Part shown: piece by piece, positions 41,450 to 52,819 of the stretch
How the letters are laid out: the number at the start of each line of letters is the position of its first letter
Numbering within the stretch: the stretch's first letter is position 1
From: Choricystis sp. odSpoLacu1
Taxonomy: Eukaryota; Chlorophyta; Trebouxiophyceae
Length of the DNA: 64,000 bases
NCBI GenBank assembly: GCA_958009055.1
Contig: OY253656.1
Coordinates: forward strand, 682,001-746,000
Reading direction: 5' to 3'
The notes under the pieces: generated by a model
What the model saw: the letters and a program-made list of their open reading frames with translations, nothing else
Told to the model about the DNA's origin: nothing
Database searches by the model: none
Position numbers and translations under genes: made by a program

Positions 41450-42834
41450 TCATCCCCCCCCCCCCCCACCACACCACTTGGTCAACAGCACAGCGCTGCG
41501 ATCCACCGACCCCGCCGCCGCCGCCAACGACGGCGCCGGTGGCGCCACATACCCACACGACTCATACAGCGCCCGCCCCGAGGGCCGGGGGCGGGCCCGG
41601 GGAGGCGCCAGGGAGCTGAAAAGGCCTGCGACGCCGGTCGGCGTCCCGCCTTCCACCCTGTTCGCCTGCACCGCCACCCGCCCATACCCCGCCCCCGCGG
41701 CCACGGCTTCCGCGGCGGCCACCAGGGCGGACCCGATGCCGGCTCGCCGGGCGGTGGGAGGCACGCCCACCCACCACAACAGCGCGGCGCGGCGGGGCGG
41801 CCAGGCGGGGGGCGGCGCGTCGCGCAGCCACAGCCCCCAGTCCATCGCCTCTGCAGACGCGGACGCGACGGCGGATGGGGGCAGAGGGTGACGGGCTGCC
41901 TCTTTCAACGCCGCCAGGGCGGCCTGGGAGGCGGCGCGGTCGTGGAAGAGGATCGCGGCTGCACCGAGGCACGGCGCGGCAGCGGGCGTCGGCGTGCCGT
42001 CGTCGCGGCTCGCCTCAAGCCACAGCCACCGCCCCCACGCCTCCTCCACCCGCACCCGCCACTCGATGGTGGAAGGGTGGTGGTGGTGGTTGGCGTCGTC
42101 ACAATCGAATGAGGGCGGAACGCTGGGGACGACGCGGCGCTGCTCACCGCCGCCGCCCGATGGCGACACCGCGCGCAGCGGCGTCGGGATCGCGAGCGCG
42201 GGCGTTGGCGGTCGGGAAACACGCCTCCGCCCCTGCTTCACCTCCTCCTCCTCCTCCCGCCCCGGCCACGGGGGCACGGGCAGGTGGACGCAGCCCTGGG
42301 TCCAGGGAGACGGGTCGGCGTCGTAGCGTGCGGCCTCCCTCGCCAACTCTGCCGTCAACCAGTCCTGCGTGGGCGGGTCGGCATCCTGCGCAAAGGCGGC
42401 GGTGAGAGCAGCGGCTGCGGCGGGGACGCGGGCGGGGGCGAGGGGGCGCACGGCGACACGGCCGTGGGGAGTGGAGCGCTGTGGGTGAAGAGTCGTGTGC
42501 GGTGAGTTGGTGTGCCTTGTTTCACACACACACAGTCTCTGTTGTCACACACACACACACACACACACACTGTCCTCACCACCAGGATCGGCGTGTAGCG
42601 TGGGTCGTAGCGTGTGCCGTCTGCCGCCCTGGGGTCGGCGTCGTGTGCGCCGCTGCGCACGACCAGCTGCCGGGCCGTTGGCCAAGGCAGCGGTACCGCC
42701 AGAGCAGGTGCCCGTTGAGCGCCTGTGCCTGCTGCCAGCGGAACCCGCTGCCAGCGCAGCAGCGGGCTGCACACCGACGTCGCCGGTACGGCGTGCCTGT
42801 GTGGGGCGGCGCCGGCGCCGCCGGCCGGCGCCAT
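41450..42834 (-). CDS. GNAT-family N-acetyltransferase, 427 aa
   Basis: Acetyl-CoA-dependent acyltransferase; substrate unknown. Two exons: 42580-42834 and 41450-42478, joined at phase 0 (TPILV|RSTPHGRVAVR). Exon 1 is Ala/Arg-rich and could include a transit peptide. The GNAT fold is seen late: strand AAILFHDRAASQAAL, then motif A LLWWVGVPPTARRAGIGSAL with the R/QxxGxG/A-type pyrophosphate loop RRAGIGS, VAAAEAVAAGAGYGRVAVQ, and motif B GRALYESCGYVAPP. An Asp/His-rich insert sits between N-terminal strands and motif A. The C-terminus runs into a poly-Gly encoded by the C tract at about 41455-41468. Confidence 0.8.
42546..42570. repeat. (CA)n microsatellite in the GNAT intron
   Basis: About 25 bases of CA repeat lie inside the 101-base intron 42479-42579, close to the donor site. 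Confidence 0.9.
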
Positions 42835-43444
42835 GCTGAGAGCGTGTGTGTTGTGTGGGCGTGGCTGCCCGCCAACCTCACGCAGACGCGTGCGCCTGGC
42901 TGTGCACGACACACAAATTCGGCAGACAAGAGTGAATGAAAACCGAGCCACATCTCGCTCCCCGCGCGTGCACCCGCGGTGTGCGCCCCGGGCAACACGC
43001 ACCACGCTGCCGCCGCGACCCACTCTCTTCACACACACACACACGCACTCCAAGGTCGGTGCTCCCACGCTTGTGCCCCCAATTGGAGAAACAAGCGCCC
43101 CCCGTTGTATCCCTCCCCGCGCGCATGCGTCCATTGCGGCTCGCCTGCGGGTTGTCTCGGACGCGCCCCCCCCCCCTCGCAGACACTCTGTCACACTCGA
43201 CGTGTGACCATGCTGTTTGCACCGTGGACTGGGGCGACAGCCGCCAACTGCCAACGGCCTCCCTTCAAAAAATGCGTCGCTCACCCACCCCCCACACCCA
43301 CAGAAACACCGGGCCGCCGCCTGATCAACCACTCGACCGGCCGTCTGCGTCGGGAGGTTCTCACCAGGGGACACAAGACGCCACGAGCGCCCCACATCTT
43401 GTCCCTCCCCCCCCCCCCCCCCTCACACCCCACACCCCACCACC
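42835..43444. promoter_or_regulatory. divergent promoter of GNAT and OSCA/CSC1 genes
   Basis: About 610 bases with no supported coding sequence; contains CACACACACACACGCACTCC at 43031-43050 and a long C tract (about 43408-43424) shortly before ATG 43445. Confidence 0.5.
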
Positions 43445-46400
43445 ATGGTCGCGCAGCCGCCCCCCGACAACTCGTTCAGCGACTGCGCCGCGCTGGCGGG
43501 GCCGGCGTTGTGGACGTGCTTCCAGAAGACGCTGCCAGATTCCCAGATCGCGACATCGTGAGTGGTGTGGGGTTTGGGGGGGATGGTGGAGAGAGAGAGT
43601 GTGGGGGTGGTTTGCTGCCGACGCCCACCCACCCACCCCCACCCCACCCACCCCCCACCCACACAGTGTCTGGCTCTGGGGCTCCATCGGCCTCGCCTGC
43701 ATGCTCCTCTTCTGCGCCCTGTTCCCCTGGGTCCCCACCTACCGCACCCGCACCTTTCTGCCGGGGCTGTGGGTGCCGCCCCCCCCCCCTCAAACTCACC
43801 GGCCTGGGCGCCATCTTTGCCTGGCTGCACCCCACCTTCACCGCCTCGGACGCTGTCCTGCTGGAGTCGGCGGGGCTGGACGCCCTCATGATGACGTGGG
43901 CGTTTCGGCTGGGCATGCAGATTTTTGGGCCGCTCGCCCTCGTCGGCGCCGCCGTCCTCCTCCCCGTCACTCTGACCGGCGACGCCGTCAAGACGAGTTT
44001 GACGGGGCATGCAAATGCTGCAGCAACAGCAGCCGCCACCGTGCCGCGGCTGGGGTACTCCTCTTTTTCAAAGTTCACTGTGACCAACCTGAAATCCGGG
44101 TCCCCCCGCTACTGGGCCTTCTTTGTGTTCATGTACGGTGCCGCCATCTATGTGTGCTGGCTGCTGCGCCGCTACTACCGGGCGTACGTCGTGCTGAGGC
44201 AGCGGTAAGAGAGGGTTTTGGGGGGTGGCGATTGGGCGTGTTTTGCTTCCCTCCACACTCCCTTCTCACCGCTCCCCTTTCCACCCCCCCCCCACAGCTA
44301 CCTAACAGGCGGCGAGCTCCTTCTCTCCGAGTGGCACGCCGCCTACCTGAAAGCCACCGACGACGGCGGCGGCAGTGATGCCGCCACCTCTCCCCGCTCC
44401 TCCGCGCCGCCGCCCTACCGCCGTTCCACCACCTCCCTGACCGTCGCCCGCCGGGACGCGGGCGCCGTCATGGCCGCCCTGCGGGGCGCATTTGGCGTGT
44501 CGGCCGCTTTGGAAGACGAGCTCACTGCTGCCGAGGATGGCGCGGACGGCGTCGGATCCCCGCACGGTGTCGCCGCTGCGGCCGCGCGCGCGGCGCGCCG
44601 TTTCGCGGCCGGCCGCCCCGCCACCGCGACCGGAGGAGCAGCGGCGACAGCGAGGCCACCGTCTGCGCACCTGGCTCGCGCATCCCTACTGCGCACCGCG
44701 TCGGACGCGGCGGCGGAGGCGGTTCGGCCGCCACAATCCGACTCGGTGGCCGCCACGCTGCGCCGCCTGTCGGCCGTCCCGGGGGGCGCGCCCCGCCCCT
44801 GGACCACGCGCGCGCTGTCCATGCCGGTGGATCGGCAACTGATAGGTGATGACGCGCTCGCTGTGCCCAGGCGTGTGGGTGGGCGCGCGGTCAGCGACGC
44901 GGGGCGCGCGGTGCGGCGGGGCGACGTCGAAGCACCTCCGCCGCTCGTGCCCTCCCGCCCCAAACCAACCCCTGGCAGAGGCCCGCGCCCCGTGTCGCTG
45001 TACGAGACGAGCCCGCCCCCCGTGGACCCCGGCATGGAGCGCCCCATCCAGTGGTGGCGCGGCGACCGGAGCGGCGCCGGCGGCGGTGAGGCAGCGTCCG
45101 ACGATGACGACGACGACGCCCCCCCCCTCCCCGTCGGCAAGCCCAACGTGCGCGACCGCAAGCTCGTCCCCGCCGTCGCAGCCGACGGCACCCTCGTCGC
45201 CGCCCCCGCGGAACAGTATGCCGTGCTGGTGATGGATGTGCCAGACTTGCCGGCCGCGCGCGCGCGCGCGTGCGCGCGGTCCGTGCGCGCGGGCCGCGGC
45301 CGCCCCCTCGCCCGCGCGTGGGACGCGGTGGCCGACTTTGTGGCGACGAACCTGTTTGGGAGGCGGAGGTTGACGGTGTCGGCGGACGTGGTGGCCGCCG
45401 CCAAGAGCCGGGGCGGCGGCGGCGGTGGCGGGTCGACCGCTCCGGCGGCTGCTGCCACTGATGGGCTTGAAGAGGTGCCGCTGACCGCCGGCCCCGTCCC
45501 CCCATCCTCCGCCCCCAAACCCAGCGACAGCACACCCTCCTTGATGGCGGCGGCGGGGGCGCCCTCGGACACCAACGTCGAAACCGCCCTGGACGACGAT
45601 GTGGCCGTTGAACCGCGCGCAATTGTCGAAGAAACCTTTCGCCGCCTCTTCCCCGACTCCTTCCTGTGTGCCGTCCCCGTGCGCGAGCACAAGGAGGTGG
45701 ATTTGGCATTGTTGGAGTGGGACAAGGCCGCCGCCGCCCTGGAGGCCTCGGAAGCCGAGTTCGAGAGGTCGGCCGCGGCGCACGCGTCGGCGTCGACGCG
45801 CCCGGACGACCCGGCCGCCGCGGCCGCCGCCAACGCGGCCCGCCCCACCATGCGGCCGTCGCCCTGTGCGTGTTGCGCGCCCCGCGTGGACGCGATTGAC
45901 GCGTTGGCGGCGCGTGTGCGGGCGGCAGAAGCCCGCGTCGCGGCCGAGCGCGCGCGCGCGCTGTCCGCGCGCGCCGCCCCCTCCTACTTTGTTTTCTTCG
46001 AGTCCCAGCGCGACGCCGCCGTCGCCGCCCAGGTCAACCTGCAGGCCGAGGACGGCCACTCGTTCCGCGTGGTGGATGCGCCCGGGCCTGAGGATGTTTT
46101 GTGGCCCACCCTGTGGATGGGGTGGGCGGAGCGCGACGCGCGCCGCCTCGCCTTCCTCCCCCTCATCGGCGCCCTGCTCCTCATCCCCATCGGCTTCTTT
46201 CTGGGCGGCGTCTCCCAGCTCACCTCGTCCCTGTGCAAGATCGACGGCTTCCGGGCGGGCACGGGGCGGCTGTGTGGGTCGCCCCTGATGTCGGCGCTGA
46301 CAGCCCTCCTCCCTCCACTCTCGCTGTCGCTGTGGAACGGAGTCGCGCTGCCCTCCCTGCTGTACTGGATGGCGTTGGCGGAGGGGCAGAGTGTCAGCTT

Positions 46401-47329
46401 GAGCGGGGTGGACCGGTGAGTGGATGGGAAAGGGGGAGGTATCATGTTTGGCCGCCGTTTTTCTCGTTCTTGCCTCACCCACGCCCACAACCACCCACCC
46501 CTCCACCAGCCGCATCGCCTCCCTCTACTTCCTGTTTGACGTCTTCAACGTCTTCTTGGGCACCGTGCTGGGCGGGTCCCTCACCAACTCGTTCAAGACG
46601 GTGTTGAAGGACCCCGCGCGCCTGCCCAAAGCGATCGGCGCCGCGCTGCCCACCACGTCCAACTTTTGGCTCAACTACATGGTCCTCCAAGCCGCCCTCG
46701 TGCCGTTGCGCTTCCTGCTGCCCCACGTGGGCGTGCTGGCGGATGCGGCGCGCGGGCTGAGGTGTGCGCCCCCCCCGCGCACGGCGCACGCGCGGTTGAC
46801 CGCGATCGGCGCGCGGTCGCCGCGCTACGGAAAAGAAGTCGGCGCAGTTTTGCTCGTCTACCTCGTCTGCCTCGCCTACTGCGCCGTCTCCCCCACAGTA
46901 TCGGCCATCGCCTTTGCCTTCTTTGCGCTGGCCTGGCTGTTCTGGCGCTACTCCGCGCTCTACCTGTGGGAGCGAGCCTACGAGTCGGGCGGCCGCGTGT
47001 TCGAGGCCGTCTTCTCGGGCGTCCTGTGGTCGCTCGCGGTCGCCGTCTTTTTCACGGGCTGCGTCTTCATCGTCAACCAGGCCTACTTGCAGGGGTCGCT
47101 GCTGTGGATGACCCTGCTCCCGCTGATCTACCACTTTGCGACGGGCGTCTCCGCTCGCTACGGCGCGGCCGTCGAGCGCACCCCCCTCGAAGCCGCGGCG
47201 TCCGCGCCCGCCGCGCGCCTTGATCCCATTGTCTACACCGCCCCCGCGCTGAGGCGGGGGGCGGCTGGGTGGAGCCCGGAAGCCGGCAAAGTGTGGGAAG
47301 GGTGGAACGCGCCGCTGTATGTGCGGTGA
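43445..47329 (+). CDS. OSCA/CSC1-like hyperosmolality/mechanically gated channel (DUF221), about 1195 aa, one homopolymer frameshift
   Basis: Calcium-permeable osmosensing channel, TMEM16-like fold. Exons 43445-43557, 43667-44204, 44298-46415 and 46510-47329 (each phase 2). The N-terminal helix is VWLWGSIGLACMLLFCALFP. The family motif PPLKLTGLGAIFAWLHPTF follows, then LGMQIFGPLALVGAAVLLPV and WAFFVFMYGAAIYVCWLL. The cytosolic RRM-like part has AEQYAVLVMDVPDL and SYFVFFESQRDAAVAAQVN, with WMGWAERDARRLAFLPLIGA next. C-terminal pore helices include LYFLFDVFNVFLGTVLGGSL and NFWLNYMVLQAALVPLRFLL. A C run at 43779-43789 has 11 C where 10 keep frame. A low-complexity insert of about 300 residues in the cytosolic loop makes it longer than the usual 700-800 aa. 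Confidence 0.95.
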
Positions 47330-47469
47330 TGGTGGGGAGCGAGAGGGCGTGGGGGGAGTGTTTTTTGTTTTTGCGCTCGGTTTCAGTGTTGAGAAAAAAA
47401 AAAACCATTGTTTCCCGCCGATCTACACACACTACAGTTTTCCACACACACACACACACACACACACCA

Positions 47470-47937
47470 CTAACACAGCCTCTCCCTGGTAAACCCGCGC
47501 ACCACCATCTTTTTGGCGAGCGCGCTGTGCACACCCGTCCGCGTGCGCAGCCGCCGCCGCACGTGGGGTGGTTTCACCGCCCGCTTGTGGCGGTGGCCCG
47601 CCCGCATGCGCACGAGGCCGTGTGCGCCCACCTTGAAGCGCCGCTTCCAGCAGGAGAGCGACTTCATTTTGGCGCCACCCGATTTTGGTTGTTTGGTGGA
47701 GGCTGCGCGCACGTGGGGCGGGGCCAGCGCGCTGCGCGCCGACGCCGGCAGCAACGACTGCGCCGGCCTGATCACAGGCCCTGTCAACGAGGACAGACTG
47801 TGGCGCGTGGCCACGCCCCACAGTGTGGGGGCGGCCTGGCTGGGTGCACGCCGAGTGACGGCAGCCGCGGTCGCGGCGCGCGCCGCGATCGGGCCCCCCC
47901 GCCGCGCGGCGGCGCGGGCCAGCAGGGCGGCCAGCAT
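47470..47937 (-). CDS. organellar ribosomal protein bL35, 155 aa
   Basis: Large-subunit protein of the mitochondrial (or plastid) ribosome. Single exon. A long Ala/Arg-rich presequence (about 85 residues, MLAALLARAAARRGGPIAAR at the start) precedes the bL35 core: KMKSLSCWKRRFKVGAHGLV, RMRAGHRHKRAVKPPHVRRR and a basic C-terminus with ALAKKMVVRGF. The KxKxxxxxxKRFKV and AGxRH motifs are diagnostic. Arg replaces many of the usual Lys, as expected for the base composition. Mitochondrial destination is favoured by the presequence; plastid is not excluded. Convergent with the OSCA gene. Confidence 0.9.
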   Translation of the reverse strand: MLAALLARAAARRGGPIAARAATAAAVTRRAPSQAAPTLWGVATRHSLSSLTGPVIRPAQSLLPASARSALAPPHVRAASTKQPKSGGAKMKSLSCWKRRFKVGAHGLVRMRAGHRHKRAVKPPHVRRRLRTRTGVHSALAKKMVVRGFTRERLC

Positions 47938-48306
47938 GGTGGGATGGAGTGAGAGTGTGTGTGGGGAAGGGAGGAGAGGGAGGAGGGCAGCGCGTTTCCC
48001 TCTCCGGCACGCAGATTGGAGCGGGGAGTGACGGGCGAGCGTCGTGTTTTTTCAATCACAAACCTCCCCGCCGTCCACCCCTGTTTGCCCCACCGCCATA
48101 CACCCTCCAGCGCAGATGAAACAAAACGATGTCTTTGGTCGGTAGCTTTTTGTGAATCACACAATGAAATGGAAAGGAAAAAGAAAACTGGCTCGTCTCT
48201 CCCCCACAAACAGGGCGTTTCTCTCTCTTCCCTCCTCTCCCCACACAGCGCGCGCGCACGATGAAACGAAAGAAAAAACTGACGCACACACACCACTCAC
48301 ACATCA
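47938..48306. other. spacer upstream of bL35, AT-richer near PP2A 3' end
   Basis: About 370 bases. The middle (48115-48200) is A/T-rich with GAAACAAAACGATG. No gene was recognised. It carries the bL35 promoter and the PP2A 3' region. Confidence 0.5.
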
Positions 48307-49694
48307 TCACAAAAAGTAGTCGGGCGTGCGCCTGGCCGCGTCCGGCTCCCCCCGCCGCGGCGCGGGCTCAAACTGCAGAAACGCGGTGTCCAGCCCTTCC
48401 CCCACCTCCATCACCGCCGCCAGGTTGCCGCACCGGTAGCAGTAGTTGGGGGCGGAGAACACGGTGACGACGGCCTGGTCGTGGCACCAGTTGTGGCCCT
48501 CCATGACGAGCTGGTGCGCGCGCGCGATCAGGGACAGGCCGTTTGCGTGCGAAAACTGTTCGCTCACGTCGGCGCCAAACGTGTACCCTGCCCCACGGGG
48601 CGAGATGCCCCACCCGCACCTGTCGTCGGGGTCGGACCACAGCAGGTCGCACATGGGGCCCTCGTGCGGCACCTCCTGCACGCGGTCGACCGCGCGGACG
48701 TGGTCCAGGGTGTCCAGGGTGGGGGACAGCCCGCCGTGCAGGCAGAAGACGCGCCCCTCCACGGTGGCGGTGAGGGGGAGGTAGTCGAAGAGGTCGGTGA
48801 AGTACTTCCACACGTTGGCGTTGCCGTATCTGTGTGGGTGTGGAGGGGAGGGGGGAGGGTGGGGGGGGGTGGATCGAAAAACGGTGGGGCACTCACCCAC
48901 CACAAAAGCACTGCCTTGTCTCCCCTGCCAACCATCCCAACCACCATCACTCACTTGCGCAAGCATTCATCGTAGAATCCGTACACCTGCGTGATCTGGC
49001 GGCTCTCGTGGTTGCCTCGCAGAATGGTCACCCGGTCGCGGTGCCTCACTTTCAGCGCCACCAGCAGCGTCACCGTCTCCACCGAGTGGTACCCGCGGTC
49101 CACATAGTCCCCCATGAACAGGTAGTTGGTGTCTGGGGCGGCGCCCCCGATGCGGAAGAGTTCGAGCAAGTCTTGAAACTGGCCGTGGATGTCGCCGCAC
49201 ACGGTCACCGGGCAGCGGACGGGGGTGACGTTGGGCTCGGAGGCCAGGACTTCGCGCGCGGCGTCGCACAGGGCCTGTGTGATGGTGTGCGTGTGTGTGG
49301 GGTGGAGGCCGTGTGGGCGATAGGCGAGGCGCACGCGAGAACACCCCCCAATCCGCGCGCGCTCAATCCCGGGGCCGTCGGAGCGGCGGAGGCCCCTGTG
49401 TGTGGGCGCGCGGTCGCCGCCCCTCCCTCCCTCACACACGCCAGGGACGGGGCAAGCGTGGACCATGGTCCCCGCGTGCGGCGTCCCCAGAGCGTCCAAG
49501 GCCACGCACAGGGGCCTCCACACGCGCGCCCACACACTCGAAAAACACACACAAGCCCCTCTCCCCGCCCCCCCCCCCCCCGCCCCTCTCACCTTGACCT
49601 CGCCCTCGGGCAACGGCGAGCACCGCATCAGGCGTTCGATCTGGGCGTCCAGCGTGGCGCACGACGCCGCGTCGGGCAGGGGGGGCGCCGACAT
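48307..49694 (-). CDS. PP2AC: serine/threonine protein phosphatase 2A catalytic subunit, 314 aa
   Basis: Metallophosphatase, catalytic core of PP2A holoenzymes. Three exons: 49593-49694, 48955-49274 and 48307-48829 (phases 0 and 2). It starts [20 protein letters not shown] and then carries the PPP signatures: [19 protein letters not shown] (GDxHG), [19 protein letters not shown] (GDxxDRG), [20 protein letters not shown] (GNHE), [16 protein letters not shown], and [19 protein letters not shown]. The C-terminus [16 protein letters not shown] keeps the methylated Leu and phosphorylatable Tyr of TPDYFL, so it is PP2A rather than PP4 or PP6. Head-to-head with eIF4A3. Confidence 0.99.
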
Positions 49695-50019
49695 GGTGTG
49701 TGGGGGCGCGTGTGCGGAGGGGGGAGGGCGACGCGAGCGCTCTCCTCTCGCTCTCTGCCCCTGCGACGTGTGCGAAAAAAAAAAGGGGGGGGGGGGGGGG
49801 CGAGACCACCTCCCTGTGTTCCGCGGCGAGAGGGCGGCGGCACCTCGAGAGAGTGTGGCCCGCTGAAACACGCGGGCGGAACGGCGTGAGAGGGGCCGCC
49901 CTTTTTGCTCGTCGATTTGTGAGGGGGTCGCTCACTGCTCCGAGCGTTTTTTTTCTCGCCGATTTTTTTTTTCTTGTCTCTGCCTTTGGCGCGCGCGTCT
50001 CGCGCCCTGTTTGACCGTC
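49695..50019. promoter_or_regulatory. bidirectional promoter, PP2A catalytic subunit and eIF4A3
   Basis: 325 bases between the two starts. Contains a G/A tract (AAAAAAAAAAGGGGGGGGGG near 49776-49800) and T-rich stretches (49947-49975) near the eIF4A3 leader. Confidence 0.6.
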
Positions 50020-51337
50020 ATGGGGGACAGGTGAGTGCCACGCAGTGATGACTGTGTGCCATGCGTGCCACACGCGCACCACGGAGGCAGAGACCACCGC
50101 CCCGACGCAAGCCGACGGCTCACACCACCACCCTCCCAGCCGCCGCCGTCCCTCCACGACAGCCCCACCCACCGCCACCCGCTTCGACACCAGCCCGGGA
50201 CTGGAGGTGGTGCCGTCGTTTGAGGCGATGGGCCTCTCCGACGACATTCTGCGCGGCGTGTACGCGGCCGGCTTTGAAGCGCCCTCCGCCATCCAAGCCC
50301 GCGCAGTCGCCCCCATCCTGGCGGGGCGGGACGTGGTGGCCCAAGCTCAATCCGGCACCGGCAAAACGTCCATGCTGGCGTTGACGGCGGTGGCGCGTGC
50401 TGACGTGAGCACTCGTTCAACCCAAGTCCTCATCCTGTCCCCCACCCGCGAGCTGGCGGCCCAGACGGAACGCTTGGCTGCCGCTCTGGGCGAGCACGCC
50501 TCCGTGCGCACGTGGTGCGCGGTGGGCGGCGCCTCCGTCGGGCGCGACGCACGGGAACTCGAGGCCGGAAAACATGTCGTCTCCGGCACCCCGGGCCGCG
50601 TCTACGACATGATCGCCCGCCGCTCCTTGTCCGTCAAGGCCGTCAAAACCCTCATCCTGGATGAAGCGGACGAGTTGCTGGACGCGGGGTTCAAAGAACA
50701 GATTTACGACATCTTTCGGCACCTCCCTCCCTCCGTCCAAGTGGTGCTAGTCTCCGCCACTCTCCCCCCCGCCGTGTCCACCCTGGCAGACAAGCTGCTC
50801 ACGTCCCCCGTCCGCATCCTGGTGCGGCGGGATGAGCTGACGCTGGAAGGGATCAGGCAGTATTACGTGTCAGTCGACAAGGAGGAGTGGAAGTTTGACA
50901 CGCTGTGTGACCTGTATGATTCCCTCACCATCACCCAAGCCGTCATCTTTGTCAACTCGCGCAAGAAAGTGGACTGGTTGGCGGCCCAGCTGCGGAGTTC
51001 GAACTTCACGGTCGCTGCCATGCACGGCGACATGCCGCAGCGCGAGCGCGACGGGGTCACGTCCTCCTTCCGCTCCGGCGCCGCCCGCGTCCTCGTCACC
51101 ACCGACGTGTGGGCGCGCGGCCTGGACGTCGCTCAAGTGTCCCTCGTCGTCAACTACGACCTGCCGCCGCGGCGGGAGGCGTACCTGCACCGGATCGGGC
51201 GGAGCGGCAGGTTTGGGCGCAAGGGTGTTGCCATCTCTTTTGTCATCGATGCAGAGGGAGGCGCCCTGGCCGAGTTGGAAAGGTTCTACGGGACGCGCAT
51301 CGATGAACTGCCCCAGAATGTGGCCGAGCTGCTGTGA
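50020..51337 (+). CDS. EIF4A3: eIF4A-III DEAD-box RNA helicase (exon-junction complex), 402 aa
   Basis: Core ATPase of the exon-junction complex, nuclear and cytoplasmic. Exons 50020-50030 (MGD plus two bases of Ser) and 50140-51337. All DEAD-box motifs are present: [15 protein letters not shown] (Q motif), [60 protein letters not shown] and [13 protein letters not shown]. The stretch [20 protein letters not shown] plus [16 protein letters not shown] is specific to eIF4A-III rather than eIF4A-I. An alternative start at 50045 inside the intron would give an odd Cys/His-rich N-terminus and is less likely. The first exon is only 11 bases. Confidence 0.96.
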
Positions 51338-51608
51338 GTGGAGAGAGGAGGGTTGAAATGTTTTTGTGTTTTTGTGTGCTGTTATGATTTTTGTTTGCTC
51401 TTGTTTCTCTCGCCGCGAGGGAGACACACACCACGCACTCCATGTCGGGTAAAATCTTGTGTTTGAGTCTTTTTTTTTTGCAGCGGGTTTGTGAGGGGGG
51501 GAAAAAGACTGCGGCGACCAAGGAAAAGAAAAAAGCTGGGGAGCATAGAAACACACACACCACCTCCCTCGGCGAACACACACACTCTCTCTCACACACT
51601 CCCAATCC

Positions 51609-52218
51609 TCAGTCGACGGGCGTCTCGTCCGCGTCGCCCACCAGCTCCGGGATGTCGTCGTCGTCGTCGGCGCCCGCGAGCGCGCCGCCGCCGCCGGATG
51701 CGGCCCCCAGCTGCGCCGCCAGCGCCTGCAGCGCGTCGGGCGGCATCTGGCGCATGATGGAGGGCAGCATCTCCTCCATGGACCGCGTCTGGGCGGGGCC
51801 GGACACGACAAACGTGTTGGCGCCGATCGAGGCTTGGACCTTGGGCGCGGGGAAGTGGACGACGCCGTCGGGGGCAAAGATGTTGACCTCCTCGATGCCG
51901 GGGATGGTGGTCACCCCCAGCCGCTTGAGCGTGGACTGCAGGCGCTTGTCGTCGCCGCCCGCGGCCTTGTGCACGGCTTTGTGCTTGCTGTGTGGGTGGG
52001 TGGGGGGTGGGGGGTAGGGGTGGTGAGGCGAGTGTTGGGTGGCGTGTCTCTCTCTCCCCCCGCCCGCACACTGGTCAACACTGCTGCTGCGCCGAGCCCA
52101 CGGGGACGCTGGGCGCTTGGCGCACCCACAGCACACAACAATCCACTCACCGGCGCATCGTGCCCTTGCCGCCCGTGCGGACCGACCCTGCCATCTTCTG
52201 CAGCCGCTCGACGTTCAT
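51609..52218 (-). CDS. BTF3: nascent polypeptide-associated complex subunit beta (BTF3), 148 aa
   Basis: Binds nascent chains at the ribosome exit as a heterodimer with NAC-alpha. Two exons: 52151-52218 and 51609-51987, phase 2. The N-terminus MNVERLQKMAGSVRTGGKGT MRRKHK contains the ribosome-binding RRKxK-type signal, completed across the splice. The NAC domain reads LQSTLKRLGVTTIPGIEEVN, PDGVVHFPAPKVQASIGANT FVVSG. The acidic C-terminus (ADDDDDIPELVGDADETPVD) follows a Gly-rich link. Length and order match plant and algal BTF3. Confidence 0.95.
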
Positions 52219-52819
52219 GGCTAAGAGGTGTGGTTTCTGTGAGGTGTGGGTGGTGAGGGCGGGGGTCAGCTCAGGTGGGAGAGGCGGCGCGCGGGGCGCC
52301 CATCCCCCACTTTGGATCCGCTCTGTTGTTTTCGGCCGCCGCTAGCCGTCGAGCCGCGACCCAGCGCCCTCCCCACGCGCACACGCGCCGGCCTCGCTCC
52401 GTGCCCGCTGGGCGAGGGACAGCGCCTTCCATCCAGCGCGGGCGCCGCAGCGGGCAACACGCCGCGTGGGTGGGCGCAGGGGGGGGCGCGCGGCGAGCTG
52501 GCTTGTTTTTCGCGAGTGGGGGGTGGTGCGCGCGCGGCAGCGCCGCCTCGCGTGCGCTCCCACGCGGCCTGTGTGCCTGCGTGGGCGTGCACGCAGTGTG
52601 CGCCGCGCCACCCGGGCCAAGACCAGGCACGCACCTTGTGGGGGAGGGGCGCCGGAGAGAAAAGAAACGAGTTTTGGTCGACCCCATCCGCGTCGTCATT
52701 CTCTCTTCGTTTTCCACTAGTCTATCCTGTGAACGCGGGCGTGTGCCGCCCCAAAACAACAACACGGCACCAATGCCACCTCCCTGAAACCCTGGGTCAT
52801 CCCCCCCCCCCCCCCCCCC
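52219..52819. promoter_or_regulatory. divergent upstream region of NAC-beta and the RAP protein, ending in a poly-C tract
   Basis: About 600 GC-rich bases. A 19-C tract (52801-52819) directly precedes ATG 52820. No gene was recognised on either strand. Confidence 0.5.

Noticed and set aside
50045..50139. Start of eIF4A3 at 50045
   Set aside because: Gives an unusual Cys/His-rich N-terminus and ignores a good GTGAGT donor after ATGGGGGACAG at 50020 with matching phase.
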